From Ligilactobacillus ubinensis (GTDB taxonomy: Bacteria; Bacillota; Bacilli; Lactobacillales; Lactobacillaceae): DNA of 64,000 nucleotides. Positions within the stretch are counted from its first letter, which is position 1. The number at the start of each line of letters is the position of its first letter. Below the pieces are notes generated by a model. That model worked only from the letters and a program-made list of their open reading frames with translations. It made no database searches and was not told where the DNA came from. The DNA is taken from NCBI RefSeq assembly GCF_024160875.1, contig NZ_JAIULA010000001.1, positions 124,001 through 188,000 on the forward strand, in the 5' to 3' direction. The position numbers and the translations under genes are program-made. Shown one piece after another: positions 50,726 through 59,639 of this stretch.

Positions 50726-51742
50726 ATGAGTGGTTTACAATTCTTTTGGTTTTTACTAATTGGTGTTTTGTTTTCAGGGTACTTTTTCTTTGAAGGCTTT
50801 GATTACGGCGTAGGAATGGCAGTTCAAACATTAGCTCATAATGAGGATGAAAAAGATCAAATAGTTGCAACAATTGGACCGGTTTGGGATGGCAATGAAG
50901 TATGGCTATTAACAGCTGGTGGAGCGATGTTTGCTTCTTTCCCATATTGGTATGCATCTTTGTTTAGTGGATACTACTTAATCTTATTTGTGGTTTTGTT
51001 TGGTTTAATTATTAGAGGTGTTTCCTTTGAATTTAGGCATAAAGTACCACTTAAGCAAAAGCAACGTTGGAATTGGACATTAAGTATTGGCAGTTTTATC
51101 GTACCTTTCTTTTTAGGTGTTATGTTTATTAGCATGGTAAAGGGAATGCCAATTGATGCTCAAGGTAATATGACAGCTACATTTGGTGATTATTTTAATC
51201 TCTTCTCTATTGTTGGTGGAGTTGCAGTGGTTTTACTGACATATTTGCATGGATTAAACTATATTGCTTTGAAGACAGAAGGCGCAGTTCGCCAACGTGC
51301 ACGTAATTATGCTCAATTCTTATATTGGGTATTATATGCTGGCTTAGTAGTTTTTGCGGTTCTATTGTTCTTTGAAACAGATTTCTTTAAACTACATGCA
51401 GTTGCTACACTAGCATTAGTAGTTGCACTTGTTGTGTTAACAGTAGTTGCACATGTAGCATCATTTAAGGGTACGGAATTAGTCGCATTTTTGGCTAGTG
51501 GAATTTCTTTGGTAGTAGTAGTGGCTTTATTGTTCCAAGGTCTATTTCCACGCGTATTAATAAGTTCAATTAGTCCAAAATACGATTTGCTAATTAAAAC
51601 AGCATCATCATCGCCATATACGTTAAAAGTGATGTCGATTGTTGCTATTACGTTAGTACCATTTGTTTTGGCATACACAGCTTGGGCATACTATATATTT
51701 AGAAAACGTATCAAGCAACCAGTTGTGGTGGGGGAAAAATAA
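50726..51742 (+). CDS. cydB: Cytochrome bd oxidase, subunit II
   Basis: 338 residues with about eight or nine helices. YFFFEGFDYGVGM and GPVWDGNEVWLLTAGGAMFA are the CydB signatures. The start directly follows the cydA stop (no gap), with GGGGGCC inside the end of cydA as ribosome site. It pairs with CydA in the membrane. Confidence 0.97.
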   Translation: MSGLQFFWFLLIGVLFSGYFFFEGFDYGVGMAVQTLAHNEDEKDQIVATIGPVWDGNEVWLLTAGGAMFASFPYWYASLFSGYYLILFVVLFGLIIRGVSFEFRHKVPLKQKQRWNWTLSIGSFIVPFFLGVMFISMVKGMPIDAQGNMTATFGDYFNLFSIVGGVAVVLLTYLHGLNYIALKTEGAVRQRARNYAQFLYWVLYAGLVVFAVLLFFETDFFKLHAVATLALVVALVVLTVVAHVASFKGTELVAFLASGISLVVVVALLFQGLFPRVLISSISPKYDLLIKTASSSPYTLKVMSIVAITLVPFVLAYTAWAYYIFRKRIKQPVVVGEK

Positions 51743-53478
51743 TGATCGATAAAGCGATTATGCGCTTGTCGGGTATTCACAAATTGATGGGATTGCTTGC
51801 GGGGCTTGATGTTTCGCAAGCAATCTTTATTATCGGACAAGCTTATAACTTAAGTAGTGCTATTACAGGTCTATGGCAAGGACATGGACTTGCTGCACAG
51901 ATACCAGCAATCATTTGGTTTATAGTCTTTTTTCTCGCACGCCATTTAATTAACTATCTTAAAGATGAGATGTTGGATAAGTTTGCCGCGACAAAGGCAA
52001 AAGAATTACGGCGTGAGCTTTTAGAAAAGCTATTTAGATTAGGACCACAAATTGTACAGCGCGAAGGAACAGGAAATGTGATTACCATGACGCTAGATGG
52101 AGTAGCATTAGTTGAAAATTATATTCATTTGATTCTTAATAAAATGATTAATTTAACGATTATTCCGTGGATCATTCTCGCTTTTGTCTTTTATTTAGAT
52201 TGGGAATCAGGGCTAGTGTTATTACTTGTTTTTCCAATAATTATTATATTTATGATTATTTTAGGCTACTCTGCTAAAGCTAAGGCAGATCGCCAGTATA
52301 AATCATATCAAGTTTTATCTAATCACTTTTTAGATTCTTTGCGTGGAATTGACACTTTAAAATTTTTTGGACTAAGTAAACGCTATGCTCATAGTATTTA
52401 TTCGACGAGCGAACGTTTTCGTAAAGCAACGATGAGCACATTAAAAATTGCTATTTTGTCAACTTTTGCGCTAGATTTTTTTACAACACTTTCGATAGCA
52501 ATTGTGGCCGTCTTTTTAGGTTTGCGTTTAATTGATGCTAAGATTTTATTATTCCCAGCTTTAACGGCATTAATCCTTGCGCCAGAATATTTTTTACCGG
52601 TCCGTGATTTTGCTGGTGATTATCATGCAACGCTAGATGGCAAAAATGCGATGACAGCTATTCAAAAAATATTAGCCGAACCCGAAATCAAAGCAAATCC
52701 AGTTGTAATTAGTACCTGGAGCGAAGAAAGTTCACTTGTATTACAGGATGTTAAGTTTTCGTACGGTAAAAATGAATTTTTACAACCAGTTAATTTAACA
52801 ATTAATGGATATCAAAAAGTGGGTATTATCGGAATGAGTGGTTCAGGCAAATCAACATTAGTGAATCTTTTGAGTGGCTTTTTACAACCGCAACAAGGGA
52901 GAATAAGTATTGACGGTAATGAATTGAAAAATCTTAATCAGGATTCTTGGCGTAAACAATTGCTGTATATTCCTCAGAATCCATATGTTTTTGAAGCTAC
53001 TTTAAGAGATAATTTGACTTTTTATACACCAGATGCAACAAACGAGCAAGTACGAGCTGCTATTAAGGTTGTTGGGTTAGAAGAACTAGTATCTGAATTA
53101 CCCGAAGGTCTAGATACGCAAATAGGTAATGGGGCTCGGGCGCTAAGTGGTGGTCAAGCACAAAGAATTGCGTTAGCAAGAGCCTTTTTAGATCAAGAGC
53201 GTAAAATCATGCTTTTTGATGAACCAACGGCACACTTAGATATTGAAACAGAGTTAGAGTTAAAAGAAAAAATGTTACCCTTGATGCAAAATCGATTAGT
53301 GTTATTTGCAACCCACCGTCTACATTGGTTACAGCAAATGGATATAATTGTTGTTTTAGATGAAGGTAAGGTTGTTGAAATAGGAAAATATCAAAAATTG
53401 TTGGCACAAAAAGGATATCTCTACAGGCTAAAAAATAGAATGGGAGGGAAGTTGAATGAACAAAATACCCTTGTTTAA
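51742..53478 (+). CDS. cydD: Cysteine/glutathione ABC exporter subunit CydD
   Basis: 578 residues: six membrane helices fused to an ABC domain with Walker A GMSGSGKST, signature LSGGQAQR and Walker B MLFDEPT. CydDC exports reduced thiols (or haem in some models) and is needed to assemble cytochrome bd. Its start overlaps the cydB stop by one base and its end overlaps cydC by 23 bases, so all four cyd genes are coupled. Confidence 0.94.
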   Translation: MIDKAIMRLSGIHKLMGLLAGLDVSQAIFIIGQAYNLSSAITGLWQGHGLAAQIPAIIWFIVFFLARHLINYLKDEMLDKFAATKAKELRRELLEKLFRLGPQIVQREGTGNVITMTLDGVALVENYIHLILNKMINLTIIPWIILAFVFYLDWESGLVLLLVFPIIIIFMIILGYSAKAKADRQYKSYQVLSNHFLDSLRGIDTLKFFGLSKRYAHSIYSTSERFRKATMSTLKIAILSTFALDFFTTLSIAIVAVFLGLRLIDAKILLFPALTALILAPEYFLPVRDFAGDYHATLDGKNAMTAIQKILAEPEIKANPVVISTWSEESSLVLQDVKFSYGKNEFLQPVNLTINGYQKVGIIGMSGSGKSTLVNLLSGFLQPQQGRISIDGNELKNLNQDSWRKQLLYIPQNPYVFEATLRDNLTFYTPDATNEQVRAAIKVVGLEELVSELPEGLDTQIGNGARALSGGQAQRIALARAFLDQERKIMLFDEPTAHLDIETELELKEKMLPLMQNRLVLFATHRLHWLQQMDIIVVLDEGKVVEIGKYQKLLAQKGYLYRLKNRMGGKLNEQNTLV

Positions 53479-55204
53479 AGAATTAAAACATGATAGATGG
53501 GTTAAACCTTTTTTCAAACAATATAAAAAAACATTAGTTACAGCTTTAATTCTGGGCTTTTTTACATTCTTTTGTGGCTCAGCTTTAATGTTTAACTCAG
53601 GGTACTTGATAAGTAAATCAGCTTCATTACCAGTTAATATATTGTTAGTCTATGTGCCGATTGTGCTCACTCGTGCATTCGGGATTGGTAGACCGTTGTT
53701 TAAATATTTGGAACGATTAACAAGTCATAATTGGGTTTTAAAAATGACTTCTAAATTACGCTTGAAATTATATCAAACATTGGAGAAAGATGCGGTGTTT
53801 TTTAAGCGTGATTATCGAATGGGTGATGTTTTAGGATTACTAGCAGAAGATATCAATCACTTGCAAAATTTATATTTAAGAACTATTTTTCCAACGGTTA
53901 TTGCTTGGATAATCTATATTTTTGTAGTAATTGGAGTCGGTTTTTTCTCATGGTGGTTCGCTTTAGTGATGCTGCTGTACTTTGGTGGAATATTGATAGT
54001 TTTTCCACTGTGGTCAGTCATAGTTAATGGAGCACGGCAAAAAAGAGAAAAAGTTTTAAAAAATGAACTCTATACCGATTTAACGGATAATGTTTTAGGG
54101 ATTTCTGATTGGATTTTTAGTCAGCGTGCACAAGAGTATGTTGCTTTACATGAAGACTCAGAAGCTGAATTACTGGCAGTTCAAGCAAAATTACGAAAGT
54201 TTAATAATCTTCGGAATTTTTTATTTGAGCTTGCCTTTGGAATGTTAGCGATTTTAACATTATTATGGACTAGTACGCGCTTTATAGGAACTCATGGAGG
54301 GGATGCCAACTGGATTGCAGCTTTTGTATTAGCCGTTTTTCCATTGGTAGATGCTTTTGCAGGTTTGCCAGCAGCTAGTCAAGAAACTAATATATATGCA
54401 GATTCATTGAATCGCTTGAATAATCTTCCTGATAAGGCAATTACAAAAAAGGTAGAGACGGATTTGCCGCAAAATCCATTAGACTTAAAGGTGCAGCATG
54501 TAAGTTTCCAGTACACAGCCACACAAAAAGAAGTTTTAAAAGATATAACGATTAATATTTCTCAAGGAGAAAAAATTGCTATTTTAGGTAGAAGTGGTTC
54601 GGGGAAAAGTACGTTAGCTAATCTATTACGGGGAGATTTGCAGCCGACTAAAGGAAGTATTCTATTAGGTGATGCTGTAGTTAGCACATTGGATGATACA
54701 GTTGCAGATTATATTGGAGTCATTCAACAAGTACCATATTTATTCAATACGACTGTAATTAATAATGTACGTTTGGGAAATGAAAATGCTACAGAAAAAG
54801 AAGTTTGGGATGTATTAGAACGTGTTAATTTAAAAAAAATGATAGCAGCTTTGCCAAATGGACTTGAAACAATGGTTGATGAAGCAGGACTTCGTTTTTC
54901 TGGCGGAGAACGTCATCGCTTGGCGTTGGCACGAATTTTGCTACAAAATACACCAATTGTTATTTTAGATGAGCCGACAGTTGGACTTGATCCAATTACG
55001 GAACAGGCATTAATTAATACTTTTATGCAAGAACTTAAGAATAAAACTATAATTTGGATTACGCACCATTTAAAAGGGATAGATAATGTTGATAGAGTTA
55101 TCTTTATTGAAAATGGAATATTGGAAATGGAAGGTTCACCAACATACTTAGAGCAAACAAGTGCACGTTATCGTAACCTGAAAAACATAGATAATGGAGA
55201 ATAA
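53456..55204 (+). CDS. cydC: Cysteine/glutathione ABC exporter subunit CydC
   Basis: 582 residues, membrane domain then ABC domain. NSGYLISKSA in the first helices is the CydC hallmark; Walker A is GRSGSGKST, the signature FSGGERHR and Walker B VILDEPT. It forms a heterodimer with CydD. GGGAGGG lies before the ATG, inside cydD. The cyd operon ends here with a bidirectional terminator. Confidence 0.94.
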   Translation: MNKIPLFKELKHDRWVKPFFKQYKKTLVTALILGFFTFFCGSALMFNSGYLISKSASLPVNILLVYVPIVLTRAFGIGRPLFKYLERLTSHNWVLKMTSKLRLKLYQTLEKDAVFFKRDYRMGDVLGLLAEDINHLQNLYLRTIFPTVIAWIIYIFVVIGVGFFSWWFALVMLLYFGGILIVFPLWSVIVNGARQKREKVLKNELYTDLTDNVLGISDWIFSQRAQEYVALHEDSEAELLAVQAKLRKFNNLRNFLFELAFGMLAILTLLWTSTRFIGTHGGDANWIAAFVLAVFPLVDAFAGLPAASQETNIYADSLNRLNNLPDKAITKKVETDLPQNPLDLKVQHVSFQYTATQKEVLKDITINISQGEKIAILGRSGSGKSTLANLLRGDLQPTKGSILLGDAVVSTLDDTVADYIGVIQQVPYLFNTTVINNVRLGNENATEKEVWDVLERVNLKKMIAALPNGLETMVDEAGLRFSGGERHRLALARILLQNTPIVILDEPTVGLDPITEQALINTFMQELKNKTIIWITHHLKGIDNVDRVIFIENGILEMEGSPTYLEQTSARYRNLKNIDNGE

Positions 55205-55205
55205 A

Positions 55206-55257
55206 TAAAAATAAAGCAAGAAATTGTTCTTTTCAAACAATTCCTTGCTTTATTTTA
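55206..55257. terminator. Bidirectional terminator after cydC
   Basis: AATAAAGCAAGAAATTGTT pairs with AACAATTCCTTGCTTTATT with A and T runs on both sides; it serves cydC and the convergent MoaF-like gene. Confidence 0.9.
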
Positions 55258-55581
55258 TGCAATTTTTTTAATGGTTCCTTTTAGTCTCCAAAATTGTTTA
55301 GAATCAATGTTAGTAATATTGGTGTAACTAATGCCGTTTGCAAAATTATCAACGTGAGTAACGGTGTTGCTACTTTCAGGTTCTGTCCAAGTTATCATAT
55401 AGAAGTTATCTTGCAAATTTGTTATTTCAATTTCAAAATGATTTATTGTACCAGCTTTGAAATAACTATCTGCTACGACAGTAACTTCAAGTGATGTGGT
55501 AGAAGTAAACTTTAATTTATATTGAGCATTTTCCCCAAAGTCAAAGAGATACTCATGATTTATTATTTTCAGTTCAGCCAT
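55255..55581 (-). CDS. MoaF-like small beta-barrel protein
   Basis: 108 residues from the ATG at 55581, preceded by GAAGGA; an in-frame upstream extension has no ribosome site and would run into the neighbouring gene. Stretches YLFDFGENAQYKLKFTST, YMITWTEPESSNTVTHV and ANGISYTNIT match the MoaF/calycin-like fold seen in small proteins of unknown role. No molybdenum cofactor gene is near, so a moa function is not supported. It is 23 bases after the reductase gene, so the two form an operon. Confidence 0.75.
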   Translation of the reverse strand: MAELKIINHEYLFDFGENAQYKLKFTSTTSLEVTVVADSYFKAGTINHFEIEITNLQDNFYMITWTEPESSNTVTHVDNFANGISYTNITNIDSKQFWRLKGTIKKIA

Positions 55582-55604
55582 GTATATTCCTTCTTTACAA
55601 AGAT

Positions 55605-56180
55605 TTAGTTGAAAATACCAAAACCACCGGTCCAACTTATTTTTTCAGCTGATGCTAGTGAAATTTGCAAAAAGCCCATTGCTTCAAGCTCACGAGCACG
55701 CTTTAATGAACCAGCATCAATAATTTTCAGACCACAGCCATTAAGTGCATCTGTAACTTGCTTTTTTGCAGAAGCATCATCACTAGCTATAAGGACGGTC
55801 GTTTGATGTTGGTCAGCAACCTTCTTTGTTGCTAATGTAGCAGCAAATGTGGTGTTAAAGGCCTTAACAACTTTGGAATCGGGAAGTTTTGCAGCAATTT
55901 CAGCAGCAGCAGAGCTATCTGCTGGAACTACTAAATCATCAAAGGTATTAAAATCAACAGGATTAGTGATATCTATAATGATTTTTCCAGCGAGGGCAGA
56001 ACGATATTTTTCAAGAATATCATGAACTGCTGGATAAGGAACAGCAAGAACAACAATGTCTCCTAACGTTTCTACAGTTGAGTCTTTAGTAATATATTCT
56101 GTTTGATTACCTGCATCGGCGAAGTTTTGTCCAATTGCAGAACCCATATTGCCTTTTCCAAAAACACTCACTTTAACCAT
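55605..56180 (-). CDS. NADPH-dependent F420-reductase-like oxidoreductase
   Basis: 191 residues. A Rossmann fold starts MVKVSVFGKGNMGSAIGQNF, followed by LAVPYPAV, ITNPVDF and VVKAFNTTFA, the pattern of the F420-dependent NADP reductase/NADPH dehydrogenase family. Lactic acid bacteria are not known to make F420, so another acceptor (flavin, quinone or a small carbonyl) is more likely. GGAGGA precedes the ATG. It sits between the cyd operon and the prenyl synthase gene on the minus strand with a MoaF-like partner. Confidence 0.85.
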   Translation of the reverse strand: MVKVSVFGKGNMGSAIGQNFADAGNQTEYITKDSTVETLGDIVVLAVPYPAVHDILEKYRSALAGKIIIDITNPVDFNTFDDLVVPADSSAAAEIAAKLPDSKVVKAFNTTFAATLATKKVADQHQTTVLIASDDASAKKQVTDALNGCGLKIIDAGSLKRARELEAMGFLQISLASAEKISWTGGFGIFN

Positions 56181-56308
56181 ATTATTTGTCCTCCTAAAAT
56201 TATCAGATTAATACATTTTCATTATATCATTTGTAAAAATATAGTAAATTAATTTTACTCTTAATAAACAAGGAAATTAATTTAAATAATTACAGGTGGA
56301 CTATAAAA

Positions 56309-57292
56309 TTAAATGGTTCGTCTCAAAAGATACTTAGTGATCTTCAACAATTGTTTACGTGTTTCTCCTTTAGGAAGTCGTTTAACATCCATAAGGGCTT
56401 TTTTGGTAAACTTAGCCGCAAGTTCGCGAGCTAGTTGGACACCATCATTTGCAATGACTAATTTTTGGACTTGGTGCATATCTGAAATAGTCATCTGTGT
56501 TTTTTTGTCTAATAATGGTTTAAATACAGCCGGGTTTTTGTGCAAGGCCATCAACAATGGAAGTGTGAAAACGCCTGTTGTTAAATCTTCCAACACAGGT
56601 TTATTAAAATCAGTGGAAGCAGCTGTGTAGTCTAAAATATCATCAAGCATCTGAAAAGCAATACCGATATTTAAGCCAATTTTGCCAGCAAGTCTAACAA
56701 CTATCGGATCTGCACCGCCGAAATAGGCGCCTTCAATGCTTGCAAGGCGAAAAAGCTCTGCCGTTTTACCAGAAGTGCTTCGCAAATAATCATGAAGTGT
56801 TTGTTGTTGATTATAGCGTAAGTGCATTTGATCAAGTTCACCCATTAAAATTCGTTTCATAGCACGAGCGTTAACTTCTAGGTAGGTAGAGCCATTCATA
56901 GACTCAAGAACTAACTCGAAAAAGATAGTAAATAAAAGGTCACCAGTATAGACGGCTGTATCCTTACCATACTTTGCTTGAATAGACATATTTCCGCGAC
57001 GTAATGGTGAATCATCAATGATATCATCATGAATCAGCGTTGCCATATGTAATATTTCGATAGAAGTCGCTATTTTAGTTAGCTTAGCTTCTTCAATAGG
57101 ATCTTTTTGTTCACCAAATTCAGCAAATAAAAAGAAAAAAGCGGGTCTAAGATATTTACCACCTGCAAGACTTAGATCAATAATTGCAGTTTCAATTTCA
57201 GGATTGCGAACATGAGCTCGTTGTTTAATTAAGGTGCAAACATTTTGGATTTTTGCGTGAATAGTGGGATAATTATTCCAGTAAGATGACAT
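56309..57292 (-). CDS. Trans-polyprenyl diphosphate synthase for the menaquinone side chain
   Basis: 327 residues. Both Asp-rich Mg2+ motifs are present, HDDIIDDSPLRRGN (first, 88-101) and MLDDILDY (DDxxD at 217-221), with GGKYLRP near residue 44. Small residues before the first motif suit long-chain products. Being next to menA, it most likely makes the prenyl tail joined to DHNA. No separate small subunit (HepS) is adjacent. AAGGGAAA precedes the ATG at 57292. Confidence 0.92.
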   Translation of the reverse strand: MSSYWNNYPTIHAKIQNVCTLIKQRAHVRNPEIETAIIDLSLAGGKYLRPAFFFLFAEFGEQKDPIEEAKLTKIATSIEILHMATLIHDDIIDDSPLRRGNMSIQAKYGKDTAVYTGDLLFTIFFELVLESMNGSTYLEVNARAMKRILMGELDQMHLRYNQQQTLHDYLRSTSGKTAELFRLASIEGAYFGGADPIVVRLAGKIGLNIGIAFQMLDDILDYTAASTDFNKPVLEDLTTGVFTLPLLMALHKNPAVFKPLLDKKTQMTISDMHQVQKLVIANDGVQLARELAAKFTKKALMDVKRLPKGETRKQLLKITKYLLRRTI

Positions 57293-57467
57293 ATAGTTTC
57301 CCTTCCATGAACATTTATATACTATATTATTTTACCGTATTTTAGGTGGTAATTGCTAGATAAAGGATTGGTTTTTTAAATTAAATTGTGCAAAATATTT
57401 TCCACAAAGTGGTTTCTATGCTTTATAATAGTAATAGGATAATTTGAATTTGAAGGAAGGCGAAAAA

Positions 57468-58370
57468 ATGACAGTGCCAATTTTTCTAGAATTGGTGGAG
57501 ATGAAAGCCAAAACAGCTAGTGTTTTGCCATTTTTGATCGGTTTGTGTTTTAGCTATTATTACTATGGCTCGATTCATATCACATATGTAATATTGTATT
57601 TTATAGCAATGTTTTTATTTAATATGGCTGTTGATGTTTTAGATAATTATAATGACTATCATCATGCAGTAGATGTAAATGATTATAAGAAGAATACAAA
57701 TATAATTGGTCGAGAGAACTTGTCTGTACGTAGTATTTTTCTTTTGATGATTAGTATGGCGACTGCTTCAGCCGTAATAGGTTTTATTCTAGCTTGGTTT
57801 GTTGGATGGCCATTACTAATTATGGGGGGGTTTTGTTTTGCAATAGGTGTTTTTTATTCATCAGGCCCCAAGCCGCTATCTAGTTTGCCATTAGGAGAAT
57901 TCTTTTCGGGGTTCACAATGGGATTCATGATTAGTTTGATATGTGTTTATTTGAATACATATCATCATTTTTCATGGAGCTTTGAAAATTTAGGTTTGAT
58001 ATTTTTAATATCATTGCCTAATACATTATGGATTTCCAATTTGATGCTGGCTAATAATCTGTGTGATAAAGAAGAAGATGAAAAAAACCAACGCTATACT
58101 CTAGTGCATTATATCGGGGTAAAGGGTGGATTATGGCTTTTTACAATTTCGAATATAGTGGCACTGCTGGCTATCATTTGTGAGTATATTGTAGGTATTG
58201 CGCCAATTACAATTCTATTTAGTTTATTGCTAATTCCGTTTGTTTATAAGCAAACAAAGCTTTTATGGCGTAAACAAGTAAAGAAGGAAACTTTTGTTTG
58301 TGGAGTTAAAATTTTAGCGCTTGGTTCTGTGGTACAAGTAGCTACTTATTTTTTAGGAATTATTATTTAG
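57468..58370 (+). CDS. menA: 1,4-dihydroxy-2-naphthoate polyprenyltransferase
   Basis: UbiA-family membrane enzyme that joins the polyprenyl chain to DHNA, giving demethylmenaquinone. 300 residues from the ATG at 57468 (AAGGAAGG upstream; an earlier frame start at 57444 lacks a site). About eight to nine helices, first Asp-rich motif NMAVDVLDNYNDYHHAVD and second NLCDKEEDEKNQRY. It is divergent from the prenyl synthase gene and 19 bases before ndh. menG/ubiE is not seen, so the quinone may stay demethylated. Confidence 0.92.
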   Translation: MTVPIFLELVEMKAKTASVLPFLIGLCFSYYYYGSIHITYVILYFIAMFLFNMAVDVLDNYNDYHHAVDVNDYKKNTNIIGRENLSVRSIFLLMISMATASAVIGFILAWFVGWPLLIMGGFCFAIGVFYSSGPKPLSSLPLGEFFSGFTMGFMISLICVYLNTYHHFSWSFENLGLIFLISLPNTLWISNLMLANNLCDKEEDEKNQRYTLVHYIGVKGGLWLFTISNIVALLAIICEYIVGIAPITILFSLLLIPFVYKQTKLLWRKQVKKETFVCGVKILALGSVVQVATYFLGIII

Positions 58371-58389
58371 TGAAGGAGAGATAATTATT

Positions 58390-59598
58390 ATGAAACAAAT
58401 AGTAGTATTAGGAGCTGGATATGCAGGTCTTAAAGCCGTTCGGAGTTTACAAAAAAAAGAAGGTGATTTTCATATTACTTTAGTTGATCACAATGACTAT
58501 CACTATGAAGCAACAGAACTACATGAGGTTGCTTCAGGAACACAACCTAAAACGAAAATCTCATATCCGATTAGGGATGTTCTAGACACCAAACGGGTTA
58601 CATTTATCCAAGACTCAGTTGTCAAAATTAATCCAGAAAGTCAAAGTGTGGAATTAAAAAATCATGCTACATTGCAGTATGATTATGCAGTTGTTTCGCT
58701 TGGCTTTTGTTCAGAAACCTTTGGGATTAAAGGCGCAAAAGAAAATGCATTAGAAATGGTAGATGTTCCTTCATCAGAGAAAATATACCAACATATTATG
58801 GAAATGATGAAGAAGTACCGTGAAACACAAGATGAAAAATATCTACAAATTTTAATTTGTGGCGCAGGTTTCACTGGAATTGAATTGGCCGGGGCGCTTG
58901 TAGATGGACGCAAAGATTATGCTAAAGCTGCAGGCGTTAGCGAAGATAAAATCAAAATTTCCTGTGTAGAAGCTGCAACACGTGTATTACCTATGTTTGA
59001 TGAGAAGTTAGCTGATTATGGGGTTGAATTAATAAAGAAGCTAGGCGTTAATTTGATGACTGGTTGCATGATTAAGGAAATAAAACCAGGAGAAGTATTA
59101 TATACTAAAGGAAAGGATGATCCTGAAGTTAACACGGTTGCCGCAGCAACAATTATTTGGACTACAGGTGTTAGTGGTAGTCAGGTAATAGGTGAATCAG
59201 GCTTTGAACAACGTCGGGGTCGAGTAATGGTGAATGCAGATTTAACAGCCCCTGAATATCCAAATGTTTACATTATTGGAGATGTTTCTGCTGTAATGGA
59301 CCCAACATCAAATCGTCCATATCCAACAACTGCACAAATAGCTACTCGAATGGGATTACATGCAGCAAAAAATCTATATAATCAGTTGCACTCTAAACCA
59401 ACAGAAGCATTTACATTCCACTCTTTAGGGACAGTTGCTTCTATTGGTAATACACATGCTCTTGGATTAGTGGGGAAAACACAAGTTAAAGGTTATCCAG
59501 CTTCAGTGGTTAAAAAGAGTATTATGAATAAGTCATTATTGGATATTGGTGGCTTAAAAGAATTACTATCTAAAGGTCGTTTTGATTTATATCATTAA
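58390..59598 (+). CDS. ndh: Type II NADH dehydrogenase
   Basis: 402 residues, single-chain flavoprotein that passes electrons from NADH to quinone without pumping protons. FAD motif GAGYAGLKAVRSL at residue 8, NADH motif CGAGFTGIELAGAL, and the second FAD contact NVYIIGDVSAVMD. The length is that of the respiratory NDH-2, without the extra C-terminal membrane part of the extracellular-electron-transfer Ndh2. GAAGGAGAG precedes the ATG. With menA it forms an operon that supplies both quinone and electron entry for cytochrome bd. Confidence 0.95.
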   Translation: MKQIVVLGAGYAGLKAVRSLQKKEGDFHITLVDHNDYHYEATELHEVASGTQPKTKISYPIRDVLDTKRVTFIQDSVVKINPESQSVELKNHATLQYDYAVVSLGFCSETFGIKGAKENALEMVDVPSSEKIYQHIMEMMKKYRETQDEKYLQILICGAGFTGIELAGALVDGRKDYAKAAGVSEDKIKISCVEAATRVLPMFDEKLADYGVELIKKLGVNLMTGCMIKEIKPGEVLYTKGKDDPEVNTVAAATIIWTTGVSGSQVIGESGFEQRRGRVMVNADLTAPEYPNVYIIGDVSAVMDPTSNRPYPTTAQIATRMGLHAAKNLYNQLHSKPTEAFTFHSLGTVASIGNTHALGLVGKTQVKGYPASVVKKSIMNKSLLDIGGLKELLSKGRFDLYH

Positions 59599-59607
59599 GC
59601 GTAATTG

Positions 59608-59616
59608 TGATATAAT
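59608..59616 (+). promoter_or_regulatory. Extended -10 promoter of the lipoprotein gene
   Basis: TGATATAAT (59608-59616) just after the ndh stop, without a clear -35. The leader would be only about 20 bases. Confidence 0.6.
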
Positions 59617-59639
59617 CAAGGGGAAAAGAGGGGATAGTT

